Assembly (NCBI RefSeq): GCF_004118855.1
Contig: NZ_PDKF01000004.1
Span: 95,594-159,593, forward strand
Reading direction: 5' to 3'
From: Arcobacter sp. CECT 8983
GTDB taxonomy: Bacteria; Campylobacterota; Campylobacteria; Campylobacterales; Arcobacteraceae
Length of the DNA stretch: 64,000 nt
How positions within the stretch are numbered: position 1 is the stretch's first letter; each line of letters opens with the position of its first letter. The position numbers and the translations under genes were made by a program. Positions 52,821-61,995 of this stretch are shown here, piece by piece. The notes below the pieces were generated by a model. The model did not search any database. It was not told the origin of the DNA and saw only the letters and a list, made by a program, of their open reading frames with translations.

Positions 52821-54959
52821 ATGAAGAGCAATAATTTATTACTTAGGTATAGTTTTCTTTTTATTTTATTAGCAGTGACAATAAATTTTGTACTTTTGTA
52901 TAATAAAAATGAAGAAATAGAAGTTAAAAAAGAAGAAGTAAAATTAAAAAATAGTAAAGTTTTTTCTTTATATAAAAAAGAGACTTTAGAGATATCAGAA
53001 CTTTTCTTTTTCAATTATGTTCAAAACAACAAAAAGCTATTAACACTTCTAAATAAAGAAGATAAAGAAGAAGTAGTTTTTAATAAAATAGAAAAGCTTT
53101 ATAATGAAAAGTTGAGTTTTTTTAAAAAACATAATATAAAAGAGATAAATTTTTACACAACAAGTGGTACTCCTATTTATAAAAGTGCTTTTAGCAAATA
53201 TGATGATAATATAAATAAAGAACACCAAAAACTTATTACTAACATAGCAAAAAAGTATAACCCTCAAATAGTTTTTTCAATAAATGATACAACTGCATCA
53301 TTAAACTATTTAAAACCAATTTTTGATAAAAATCTAAAACCAATTGCAATTTTTGAAATAACAATGGATTTACCAAGATTATCTCACAATACTTTTATTG
53401 AAAAAGGTTTAAATATTGAGTTTGTAGTTGATTCTTCCATTTTAAAAGAAAATGTAAATTCTAAATATTTCAATAACTATCTACCTCATAATGTAAATCC
53501 AAACTATATGTATATAAGCTCTTTTTATAAAAATAGATTTTTAGTGAATAATCTTCCTCTAGAACTTTTAGATGAAATTAAAACTAAAATGAAAAATAAG
53601 CAAAATTTTGTGGTTGATTATATAGTAAAAGATAAATGTTTTATAACAAGTTTTTATACAATAAATGATTTTTCATATATGATGTTAACTGTTGAGTGTG
53701 AAGATTACCTTCAAATAATCAATAGATACAATAACTATATCTATGCTAGTGTTTTTATTAGTTTTATTGTAGTACTTTTACTATTTTTAATAAATTTATA
53801 CTTTTATAAATATAAGATAAAAAAGTCTAAACTTAATAGTGTAAGTAAAAGTATTGATAAATATGTAATTGTCGCAGAAACAAATTTAAAAGGAAAAATA
53901 ACATATGTTTCACAAGCTTTTTGTGATGTAAGTGGGTATAAAAAAGAAGAATTAATTGGTAAACCTATGAATGTGATTAGACATCCAGATATTTCAAATA
54001 GATTTTATGAAAATATGTGGCAAAAACTCTTATCTAATCAAATTTGGGAAGGCGAAATAAAAAATATTGATAAAAATGGAAACTCTTATTGGGTAAGGGG
54101 AAATATTTCACCTATTTTTGATATTAATAATAAAAAAGTAGGATATAGGTCTATTAGAATTAATGTAAGCGACGAAAAACAACTTTTAAAAGTTAATTCA
54201 TTATTAAAAAGAGATTTATTTTTAAAGCTAAATGAGATAAAAACTAGAGATAAAATGAAAATAGACCAATCTAAAATAATCTTAATGGGACAAATTTTAG
54301 ATGCCTTTTCAAATGAGTGGAAAAAACCAATTTCAAATCTATCTTCTAAAATACTTGCTTTTGAAAATAGTGTAAGTAAAAACTCATATGATAAAAAATA
54401 TTTAACAAATTTATCAAAAGATTTAAGTGCTGAATTAAAGATTTTATCTATGCATTTAAATGAGTTTAAAACACTATTTTCTCATAATACAAGTGAAGAT
54501 AAATATAATGTTTTTAATGCAATAAAAACAGCAATTGCTTCAGTACCTCAAAATGATATAAAAATAGAATTATCAGGAGATGAGAACTTAGAGACTTTTG
54601 GTGTCTCTTATGATTTAAGAAAAATTATTTTAGGAATTGTTTATAACTCCTTTGAAGAGTTTAAAAAGAAAAAGATAGATTCTGGGAAAATTGATATTAC
54701 AGTAAATAAAACAAATGAAAATATTCTTATAAAATGTAAAGATAATGCAGGTGGAATACCTCAAGAGTTTATAAGTAAAATATTTGAAACAGGATTTAGT
54801 ACAAAAGATAATTTATCTTCAATGGGATTACCTTTACATATTGCAAAACTTATTGTAAAAAAACTAAATGGTGATATTTGGGTTAAAAACGAAGAAAATG
54901 GTTGTTGTTTTTATATTAAACTTATAACAAGAGATAGAAGAGAAAATAGGAGAAAATAA
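52821..54959 (+). CDS. PAS histidine-kinase-like protein lacking the phospho-acceptor His
   Basis: 712 residues. A membrane segment (about 9-28), a Cache-like periplasmic sensor and a second segment at about 310-330 precede a PAS domain (about 350-450) with the Aer-like stretch VIRHPDISNRFYENMW. The dimerisation helix reads MGQILDAFSNEWKKPISNL; relatives have His where this protein has Asn498. The ATPase domain keeps an N-box Asn (VYNSFEEF) and DNAGGIP, but its G2 box is SSMGLPL. It cannot autophosphorylate in the usual way. Likely an allosteric partner of the intact kinase encoded next. Confidence 0.85.
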   Translation: MKSNNLLLRYSFLFILLAVTINFVLLYNKNEEIEVKKEEVKLKNSKVFSLYKKETLEISELFFFNYVQNNKKLLTLLNKEDKEEVVFNKIEKLYNEKLSFFKKHNIKEINFYTTSGTPIYKSAFSKYDDNINKEHQKLITNIAKKYNPQIVFSINDTTASLNYLKPIFDKNLKPIAIFEITMDLPRLSHNTFIEKGLNIEFVVDSSILKENVNSKYFNNYLPHNVNPNYMYISSFYKNRFLVNNLPLELLDEIKTKMKNKQNFVVDYIVKDKCFITSFYTINDFSYMMLTVECEDYLQIINRYNNYIYASVFISFIVVLLLFLINLYFYKYKIKKSKLNSVSKSIDKYVIVAETNLKGKITYVSQAFCDVSGYKKEELIGKPMNVIRHPDISNRFYENMWQKLLSNQIWEGEIKNIDKNGNSYWVRGNISPIFDINNKKVGYRSIRINVSDEKQLLKVNSLLKRDLFLKLNEIKTRDKMKIDQSKIILMGQILDAFSNEWKKPISNLSSKILAFENSVSKNSYDKKYLTNLSKDLSAELKILSMHLNEFKTLFSHNTSEDKYNVFNAIKTAIASVPQNDIKIELSGDENLETFGVSYDLRKIILGIVYNSFEEFKKKKIDSGKIDITVNKTNENILIKCKDNAGGIPQEFISKIFETGFSTKDNLSSMGLPLHIAKLIVKKLNGDIWVKNEENGCCFYIKLITRDRRENRRK

Positions 54960-54963
54960 TAGT

Positions 54964-57495
54964 TTGAAAGTTCAATTTTCATTAAAGCTTTTTTTAGCAT
55001 TTCTAGTCTTTTCATTAATATTTTTTGTATTAACTTCTTTTCTTACTTATAAAACTTTTGAAACAAAAGTTGAACATAAAAATATTGAAAATTTTTTAAC
55101 AAAAGCAGAACTTTTTCAAGAGAGATTTGATGATATAATATCTAAAAACAGAACTTTAATTAAAACTGTTATTTTTGATAACTCTTTAGAACAAAATGAT
55201 TTATCAACATTAGAATCAAAATTAAAAATACTATTAAAAAGTAATGAAGATATTAGTTCTTTAAAAGTGATTAAAAATAGTGGAGAAAATATAATTTCAC
55301 TATATAAAAAAGAAGGAAATATAGAAAAAAAAGATTTAGAGCTAAGTTCTATAATTCATTATTATCTAAGTAGTGAAGAAATAGTAGAAAATAAACTTTT
55401 TATTACTGAACCATATCTTTTAGAAAAAAAAGGTGAAATTAGCATACCTTTAAAACCTTTAATTGAATTAGTATATAAAACAAATAATAGAACAGTTTTT
55501 ATCTCTTATGATATAAGTAGATTAATAAAATCACTCAAAGTTAAAAGTATAAAATATTTAGTAGATAAAGATTTAAATATAATTTATGATAATACAGAAT
55601 TAAACTCTTGGTCTAAGTATTATAATCCTTCCTTAGATATAAAAGATATTATAAAAGGATTTAGTAATAGAGTCTTTAATGAAAGCTTTATTGTTACAAA
55701 TACAAACTATCTAAAGCAAATATTTTTTAATAATAAACACTACTTTACTTTAGTAGATAATAATAAGAAAATCACATATAATGAGTTCTTTAATAGATAT
55801 GAAAGCTCTTTTTACAATATTGCTTTTTTAATGTTTGTAATCTCTTTTATAATCTCTATGATTTTTACTACTCCCTTGTCAAATATAAATAAAAGATTAG
55901 AGAGTGAGAAAAACGATTTAAGTGATTCTATTAAAAAAAATAGCTTGATATTAAATGATAGTTTAGAACTATTAGATAAACATGTAATGTATGTAAAACT
56001 TGATACAGAGTTTAAAATATTAGACACAAGTTCTTATTTGTCAAGACTAACTGGTTTTGAAAAAGAGGAGCTAATTGGGCAAAACTATACTTTTTTATTA
56101 AATAATAGTAGTTTAAAAAAGTTTGAAGAAAATATAGTAAATGTTTTAAAAGATGCAATCCCTTGGAATGGAGAACTTCAATGTATTAAAAAAATTAGTG
56201 GTGATTATTGGGTTAAATCTAATATCGAGCCAGATTATAATGATTATGGCAAGTTAATCGGATATACAGATATTAGAACTGATATTAGCGATAATAAAAG
56301 AATTGAAAAACTATACAATGAATTAAATTATCAAATAGAACAGTTAAATACAATCTTTCAAAATGCAAATAGTGGAATAGCCTTAGTTGATTTCGAAGGT
56401 CACTTTAGAAAGTTTAATGAAAAATTCTTTAATCTATTTAAATATACAGAAAATGAAATAATGGAGAAAGAATTATTTGATTTAGTAGATGAAGGAAGTG
56501 TTGATTTATTAAAAAAAGTTGTGGATGAAGTAAAAGAATATGGTTCTATTTTAAATATAGAGTTAGTTTTTATATCAAAAAACCAAGAAGAGATATATTT
56601 AGATGTATCTTTAAACCTTCTTCCTGATAGAAAAAATATGGTTATGGTTGCAAACTCTTTAGAGGATAAACGAAAACTTCAAGAATTAAACCATAATTTA
56701 GAGTCAAGAGTTGCACAAGAAGTTAAAAAAAATATTGAAAAAGACAAAATTCATCAAGAAGAACAAATAAAAAATGCTAAGCTTACTTCTATTGGTACAC
56801 TAGCCGCGGGAATTACCCATGAAATAAATACTCCATTAACATATTTAAAAGGTAACTTTGAGATGTTAACTATGGATATTGAAGATTTAGAAGATGAAGA
56901 TATTAAAAATAACATGTTATTCTCTTGTGAAAAGATGGAAGATGCAATAAATCGTATTGCAGTTATTGTTGAATCAATGAGAGAAATGTCTCAAACATCT
57001 ATTGAGGCTAAAGAGAAAACAAATATTTATGCTACTTTATTTACTTCTTTAACTATGGCATATAATGTTTCTAAACAAATAAGTAAGATATATCTAAATA
57101 ATAAAGAGTTTACTCCTACAAATATTGATAAAAATGATTTTGAAGCTTTTGCTAAGGTACAAAAACAAAGAATAGAACAAGTTTGGATTATAATCATTAA
57201 TAATGCCTTAGATGCTTTAAAATCAATCAAAGATTATGAACAAAGAGAATTAAGAATTGATGTATTCGTTGAGTCTGATGAGGTCGTTATAAGATTTAGC
57301 GATAATGCAGGCGGAGTAGATGAAAAGATTATTGATAAAATCTTTGACCCATTCGTTAGTTCAAAAACTCATAGTGGTATGGGAGTTGGACTAAATATTG
57401 CTAAAAAAATTATAGATGATCATAAGGGTGAGATTCTAGTATATAATAATGACAAAGGTGCAGTATTTGATGTAAAGTTGAAATTACAAGAATAA
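54964..57495 (+). CDS. Membrane PAS-PAS sensor histidine kinase
   Basis: 843 residues from a TTG preceded by AGGAGAAAATAATAG. A membrane segment (about 7-27), a periplasmic Cache-like sensor and a second segment (about 280-300) precede two PAS domains (about 345-450 and 465-570). The H box is intact with His619 (AAGITHEINTPLTYLK). The ATPase region has IINNALDAL, DNAGGVDEKI and SGMGVGLNIAKKI. Probable kinase for the single-domain receiver two genes upstream, together with the His-less paralogue. Confidence 0.9.
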   Translation: MKVQFSLKLFLAFLVFSLIFFVLTSFLTYKTFETKVEHKNIENFLTKAELFQERFDDIISKNRTLIKTVIFDNSLEQNDLSTLESKLKILLKSNEDISSLKVIKNSGENIISLYKKEGNIEKKDLELSSIIHYYLSSEEIVENKLFITEPYLLEKKGEISIPLKPLIELVYKTNNRTVFISYDISRLIKSLKVKSIKYLVDKDLNIIYDNTELNSWSKYYNPSLDIKDIIKGFSNRVFNESFIVTNTNYLKQIFFNNKHYFTLVDNNKKITYNEFFNRYESSFYNIAFLMFVISFIISMIFTTPLSNINKRLESEKNDLSDSIKKNSLILNDSLELLDKHVMYVKLDTEFKILDTSSYLSRLTGFEKEELIGQNYTFLLNNSSLKKFEENIVNVLKDAIPWNGELQCIKKISGDYWVKSNIEPDYNDYGKLIGYTDIRTDISDNKRIEKLYNELNYQIEQLNTIFQNANSGIALVDFEGHFRKFNEKFFNLFKYTENEIMEKELFDLVDEGSVDLLKKVVDEVKEYGSILNIELVFISKNQEEIYLDVSLNLLPDRKNMVMVANSLEDKRKLQELNHNLESRVAQEVKKNIEKDKIHQEEQIKNAKLTSIGTLAAGITHEINTPLTYLKGNFEMLTMDIEDLEDEDIKNNMLFSCEKMEDAINRIAVIVESMREMSQTSIEAKEKTNIYATLFTSLTMAYNVSKQISKIYLNNKEFTPTNIDKNDFEAFAKVQKQRIEQVWIIIINNALDALKSIKDYEQRELRIDVFVESDEVVIRFSDNAGGVDEKIIDKIFDPFVSSKTHSGMGVGLNIAKKIIDDHKGEILVYNNDKGAVFDVKLKLQE

Positions 57496-57533
57496 GTAGC
57501 TACAATTTCAACTATTTAAATTAAAGGACTATT

Positions 57534-58346
57534 TTGAGAATAGCATTTATAGGCGATATTGTAGGACGACCTGGTCGAAAAATTATTAAACAACATTTAC
57601 AAAATATAAGAGAAAAATATAAATTTGATTTTGTAATTGCAAATGCAGAAAATGCTAGTCATGGTTTTGGATTAACTGTAAAAAATTGTCAAGAACTTTT
57701 AAACTCTGGAATTAATGTTATAACAGGGGGCAATCACTCTTTTGATAAAAAAAGTGAGATGTTTACTCTTCTTGAAACAAAACCTGTTTTAAGACCCGAT
57801 AATTATCCTAAAGGTGTACCTGGAACTGGTATAAAAATTTTTGATGTAGCTAATGAAAAATTAGCAGTAATTAATTTAATGGGACAATTTTCAATGCCAA
57901 CGGTTGAAAATCCATTTAATTGGGCAGTTAAACTTGTTGAAGAATTACATGAAAAAAATGTAAGAAATATTTTTATTGATTTTCATGGGGAAGCTACAAG
58001 TGAAAAAAGAATTATTTTTATGATGTTAAAAGGTTTAATAAGTGGGGTTTGTGGAACTCATACTCATATAGGAACAGATGATTTACAAGTTATCAATGGA
58101 ACAGCATATCTAACAGATATTGGACTTACAGGTTGCAGAGACAATGTTATTGGAATGGATAGCAAAATACCAATTGAAAAAGCTACTACAGGATTAGGTG
58201 GACATTTTACTATTCCTAATGCTTGTAAGTCTGTACTTCAAATGATGGTTATAGATATTGAAAATGGAAAAGCAGTTAATTGTTTTAAATTAAAAAAATA
58301 TTGTGATAAACCAGAGATTATAAAAACTGAGGCTATCTTTGATTAA
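57534..58346 (+). CDS. ymdB: YmdB-type metallophosphoesterase
   Basis: 270 residues from a TTG after AAAGGA. Metal-binding motifs occur in family order: FIGDIVGRPGRK, NAENASHGFG, GGNHSFDK, DFHGEATSEK and GTHTHIGTDD. YmdB of Bacillus is a 2',3'- or 3',5'-cyclic nucleotide phosphodiesterase. Follows the kinase operon by 38 bases and overlaps the next gene by 8. Confidence 0.9.
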   Translation: MRIAFIGDIVGRPGRKIIKQHLQNIREKYKFDFVIANAENASHGFGLTVKNCQELLNSGINVITGGNHSFDKKSEMFTLLETKPVLRPDNYPKGVPGTGIKIFDVANEKLAVINLMGQFSMPTVENPFNWAVKLVEELHEKNVRNIFIDFHGEATSEKRIIFMMLKGLISGVCGTHTHIGTDDLQVINGTAYLTDIGLTGCRDNVIGMDSKIPIEKATTGLGGHFTIPNACKSVLQMMVIDIENGKAVNCFKLKKYCDKPEIIKTEAIFD

Positions 58347-59010
58347 AGAAAAAATAGATATAAGTAATAGTTTTGATTTATTAAAATATCTAAAAGAACA
58401 AAATCTACTAGAATCTCACCCTGAGTTTTGGTGGCCAAATACAAACTCTTTTGAAATATTTTTAGGTGCAATTCTAACACAAAATACTAAATGGGAAAAT
58501 GTAGAAAAATCTTTATCAAATTTAAGGGAAAAAAATCTTTTATCTTTAGAAGCTATAAATGAAGTAGACTTAGATAGTTTTATTTTAGCAATCACTCCAA
58601 GTGGTTTTAAAAATCAAAAATCAATAAGAATTAAAAAAATAGTTTTTAATATTCTAGAAGAGTTTGGCTCTTTTGAATCTTTTTGCAAAAATGTTAACAA
58701 ACAGTGGCTTTTGGAACAAAAAGGTATAGGATTAGAAACTGCAGATGCAATACTTTGTTATGCTTGTAACCAAGAGTACATGGTAGTAGATAAATATACA
58801 CAAAAATTAGTTGCTTCTTTTGGCTATGAGTTTGAAAGCTATGAGGATTTACAAGCTTGGTGTGAATATGGAATTAATGATAATTTAGATAAAATATTTC
58901 AACTTTACGGATATGAAATATCACTTAATAAATTGTACTGTCGATTTCACGGTAAGATTATTGAGTATATGAAAATAAGAAATAAACAGTCTAATAAGGG
59001 AAAAAAATGA
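58339..59010 (+). CDS. magIII: MagIII-type 3-methyladenine DNA glycosylase (endonuclease III fold)
   Basis: 223 residues from a TTG. The helix-hairpin-helix reads LLEQKGIGLETADAIL and is followed by CYAC and VVDKYTQKL with the catalytic Asp. The C-terminal Cys cluster for the Fe-S centre of Nth is absent. Both points, plus WWPN near the N-terminus and FLGAILTQNTKW, agree with Helicobacter MagIII and not with Nth. It removes 3-methyladenine from DNA. Overlaps ymdB by 8 bases and the ParA-like gene by 4 (ATGA). Confidence 0.85.
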   Translation: MIKEKIDISNSFDLLKYLKEQNLLESHPEFWWPNTNSFEIFLGAILTQNTKWENVEKSLSNLREKNLLSLEAINEVDLDSFILAITPSGFKNQKSIRIKKIVFNILEEFGSFESFCKNVNKQWLLEQKGIGLETADAILCYACNQEYMVVDKYTQKLVASFGYEFESYEDLQAWCEYGINDNLDKIFQLYGYEISLNKLYCRFHGKIIEYMKIRNKQSNKGKK

Positions 59011-59798
59011 TAATAATTCCACAAACTAAAGGTGGTGTTGGTAAATCTACTGTTGCAATGCAAGTTATTGCTCCTTATTTATTTAAAAAGCATGGTAAAA
59101 AAATCACTTACATTGAAATAGATGATGAAAATAATGATAGTAAATCTTTTACTAGAACTGAAATTGTTGAAAAAAGAATGCTTGGAACAAATAAGCTAAC
59201 TGAACTAGATGAACTTATTTTAATGGATGATAAACATGAAATTATTGTTGATGTTGGTGGAAATAAAACTTCTTCATTAGTTTTAGAAGAGATTAAAAAA
59301 GTAGGTTCTTTTGGAAATATCAAATGGATTATTCCTTTAGGTGATGGTGAACTTGATGGTAAAAATGCCATTGCTACTATGAAAAAAATCAAAAAAATTG
59401 AGAATAATCTTGAAGAAAATGTTTTATTTGCTTTAAATAGAGCAATTTCTATGGATCAAGAGTATATTGAAGAACAATTTATTAACTTCTTTGGCCACAA
59501 ATATTTAGATAGTAATTCAGTACTTTGTGATTTTGTAAAAGACCCAAAATATTTTGCAGTTAAAAATGACAAAGTTATCACTATGAGTAGATATTTAGGA
59601 AGTACTGTTTGGGAAATGGCTTATAATAATACTGACTTTGCTAAAAAAGCTATGCAAGCTAAAGAGTTAGGTGATATAGAGAGTGCTAGAAAGTTTTTAT
59701 TCTTTAGAAGAATTCAAACTGAAGCAAAAGATTATGTTTTAGGAACTTTAAATAAAATCTTTTTTGATTTAGATAAGTGGCTTGAGATAAAGAAATAA
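59007..59798 (+). CDS. Orphan ParA-like ATPase
   Basis: 263 residues. A deviant Walker A motif (KGGVGKST, residues 8-15) with the signature Lys, and a Walker B-like strand (EIIVDVGG). There is no ParB-like gene nearby, and the C-terminal half is not that of MinD, FlhG or Soj. The sequence is followed after 11 bases by a small tail-anchored protein that could be its membrane partner. Function unknown: positioning of a protein or complex is inferred only from the family. Confidence 0.75.
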   Translation: MIIIPQTKGGVGKSTVAMQVIAPYLFKKHGKKITYIEIDDENNDSKSFTRTEIVEKRMLGTNKLTELDELILMDDKHEIIVDVGGNKTSSLVLEEIKKVGSFGNIKWIIPLGDGELDGKNAIATMKKIKKIENNLEENVLFALNRAISMDQEYIEEQFINFFGHKYLDSNSVLCDFVKDPKYFAVKNDKVITMSRYLGSTVWEMAYNNTDFAKKAMQAKELGDIESARKFLFFRRIQTEAKDYVLGTLNKIFFDLDKWLEIKK

Positions 59799-59809
59799 AG
59801 TGTTGAATT

Positions 59810-60058
59810 ATGAGTGATATGACATTTAAACAAGCTAAAGAGATAGTTGAAAGACTTGAACTATCAGAACTAAGTCTTAGAAACTCATTTGATAGTATGG
59901 ATCATGCTAGAAGATCACTAGATGATTCTGTAATGGAACAAAAAAAAGTTTTAAAACAGCTACCACAAAAAGATAAAAAAATATCAATTTTATATTTAAT
60001 TATTATGCTTAATATTGGTTTTATTGGTGGCTTATTTGTTGGAAAATATTTATTATAA
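59810..60058 (+). CDS. Small tail-anchored coiled-coil protein
   Basis: 82 residues, not recognised. The first 55 residues form a charged amphipathic helix (AKEIVERLELSELSLRN); residues 58-80 are a C-terminal membrane segment (ILYLIIMLNIGFIGGLFVGK). The topology suggests a cytoplasmic coiled-coil held at the inner membrane. ATG directly downstream of the ParA-like ATPase and 13 bases before ubiE. Confidence 0.65.
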   Translation: MSDMTFKQAKEIVERLELSELSLRNSFDSMDHARRSLDDSVMEQKKVLKQLPQKDKKISILYLIIMLNIGFIGGLFVGKYLL

Positions 60059-60071
60059 TTTAGGATAGTTG

Positions 60072-60782
60072 ATGGATAAACAAGAAAAAATTGTATCAAT
60101 GTTTAATGATATTGCTGGAAGATATGATATAGCAAATAGAATTTTAAGTATGGGAATTGATAAGTCTTGGAGAAACAAAGCTTGTAATAAAGCTTTAAGT
60201 TTATATAACAAAGATAAAATAGAAAAAATTGTTGATGTTGCTTGCGGTACAGGTGATATGATTGATTTTTGGAAAACAATTGCAAATAAAAATGGTATTG
60301 AATTAAAAAATATTGTTGGTGTAGACCCAAGTGTTGGAATGATGGATGTTGCACGTCAAAAATTTCCAGAAGTTGAATTTATTGAAGCTGGTGCTGCTCA
60401 AATGCCATTAGATAGCAGTAGTGCTGATATTATCTCTATTTCTTATGGAATAAGAAATGTAGTTCAAAGACAAGAAGCCTTTGATGAGTTTGCAAGGGTA
60501 CTTAAAAAAGATGGTTTAGTAGTTATTTCAGAGTTTACAAAACAAGAAAAAACTAATGTTTTAGACCATTTAACAGACTTTTATATGAATAAAGTTTTAC
60601 CAACAATTGGTGGAATTATTTCAAAAAACAAAGAAGCATATAGATATTTACCTGACTCAATTGATGAGTTTTTAACAACTGATAATCTATGCAAAGAGTT
60701 AAGACAAGCTGGACTTGAACCAATTCATGTAAAATCTTTCTCTATGAAAATTTCAACTTTAATAATAGCTAGAAAACTGTAG
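60072..60782 (+). CDS. ubiE: Demethylmenaquinone methyltransferase UbiE/MenG
   Basis: 236 residues. The SAM motif I is VDVACGTGDMIDFW; VGVDPSVGMMDVARQKFP and ISISYGIRNVVQRQEAFDEF follow, characteristic of UbiE/MenG. It methylates demethylmenaquinone, the last step of menaquinone synthesis, supplying the quinone used by NrfH. I chose ATG 60072 because TAGGA lies 6 bases before it; a TTG three bases upstream is also in frame. xseA follows, an arrangement also known in Campylobacter. Confidence 0.94.
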   Translation: MDKQEKIVSMFNDIAGRYDIANRILSMGIDKSWRNKACNKALSLYNKDKIEKIVDVACGTGDMIDFWKTIANKNGIELKNIVGVDPSVGMMDVARQKFPEVEFIEAGAAQMPLDSSSADIISISYGIRNVVQRQEAFDEFARVLKKDGLVVISEFTKQEKTNVLDHLTDFYMNKVLPTIGGIISKNKEAYRYLPDSIDEFLTTDNLCKELRQAGLEPIHVKSFSMKISTLIIARKL

Positions 60783-60790
60783 TTTTCTAG
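60769..60790. terminator. Hairpin over the ubiE stop codon
   Basis: A 10-base self-complementary stem (CTAGAAAACT with AGTTTTCTAG) over the ubiE stop, with only TATTAAGG after it. The weak T-tract and the near xseA start suggest partial attenuation more than full termination. Confidence 0.4.
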
Positions 60791-60803
60791 TATTAAGGCA
60801 AAT

Positions 60804-61991
60804 ATGAATTCTGTTATTTCTGTATCTACTTTAAATACTCAAATAAAATCTTTACTTGAAACTACTTTTATAAATGTTAGTGTTGAAGGTGAAATTTCAA
60901 ACCTAACGTACCATAACTCAGGACATATCTACTTTTCAATTAAAGATGAAAAATCAACTATTTCATGTGTGATGTTTAAAGGAAATGCAAAATATCTAAA
61001 GTTTAGACTTGAAGTAGGGCAAATGATAGTTATTTCTGGAACAATAACTGTATATACTCCAAGGGGAAGTTATCAACTTATGTGTTCTAAAATTGAACCT
61101 TCTGGACAAGGAGCATTAGCCCTTGCATATGAGCAGTTAAAAGCAAAACTTCAAGCAAAGGGATATTTTGATCAAGAAAGAAAAAAAAGACTTCCTCTTT
61201 TTCCAAAAAAAATTGCCCTTGTAACTTCTCCTACGGGAGCAGCTATTGAAGATATGAAAAAAGTAGCTACAAATAGATGGCCTTTAATTGAATTGGTGCT
61301 TGTTCCTACATTAGTTCAAGGTGAAAGTTCAAAGTTTGATATAGTTGATTCAATAAAATATGCACAAACTTTAGATGTAGATATTATTGTTGTAGGAAGA
61401 GGTGGAGGAAGTATTGAAGACCTTTGGGCTTTTAATGAGGAAATAGTTGCAGATGCAATTTTTTCTTGTTCTAAACCTATTATTTCAGCAGTTGGGCATG
61501 AAACTGACTTTTTAATTTCAGATTTTGTTGCAGATATAAGAGCTGCAACACCTTCAAATGCTATGGAAATTTCACTTCCAGATATAAATGAAAATAGAAT
61601 TTATCTAGATAATATTACAATGGATTTTGATAATAGATTAAAAAATATAATTGCAAGAAAAGAAGTTGAATTAAAAAATATGTTTAGCCACTTTGAGCAG
61701 AACTCTTTAAATGCAAAATTTAACTTTATTAACGAGCAAATCAAGCTTCTAAAAGAGAGATTTACTACTTTATTAAAACAAAATATACAAAATAAACAAA
61801 GTAGAATTGATTTATTAAAAGAGCAGTTGTTTCTTAGTAACCCTGACAAAAAATATAAAACAGGATATGCTCAATTATCCATAAATAACAAAATAGTTAA
61901 TCTTGAAGAACTTGACTTAAATGATAAAGTTACTCTACAAACACCGAAAACAATTGCTTTATGTACTATTGAAGATATAAAAAAACAATAA
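60804..61991 (+). CDS. xseA: Exodeoxyribonuclease VII large subunit XseA
   Basis: 395 residues, shorter than the roughly 450-residue enterobacterial protein but usual for this phylum. An OB-fold domain (about 1-100) with GEISNLTYHNSGHIYFS is followed by the catalytic core with LVTSPTGAAIEDM, GRGGGSIEDLWAFNEE and VGHETDFLISDF, then a coiled-coil (about 265-350). With XseB it degrades single-stranded DNA. No xseB is adjacent in the window. ATG after AAGGC. Confidence 0.95.
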   Translation: MNSVISVSTLNTQIKSLLETTFINVSVEGEISNLTYHNSGHIYFSIKDEKSTISCVMFKGNAKYLKFRLEVGQMIVISGTITVYTPRGSYQLMCSKIEPSGQGALALAYEQLKAKLQAKGYFDQERKKRLPLFPKKIALVTSPTGAAIEDMKKVATNRWPLIELVLVPTLVQGESSKFDIVDSIKYAQTLDVDIIVVGRGGGSIEDLWAFNEEIVADAIFSCSKPIISAVGHETDFLISDFVADIRAATPSNAMEISLPDINENRIYLDNITMDFDNRLKNIIARKEVELKNMFSHFEQNSLNAKFNFINEQIKLLKERFTTLLKQNIQNKQSRIDLLKEQLFLSNPDKKYKTGYAQLSINNKIVNLEELDLNDKVTLQTPKTIALCTIEDIKKQ

Positions 61992-61995
61992 TAAA

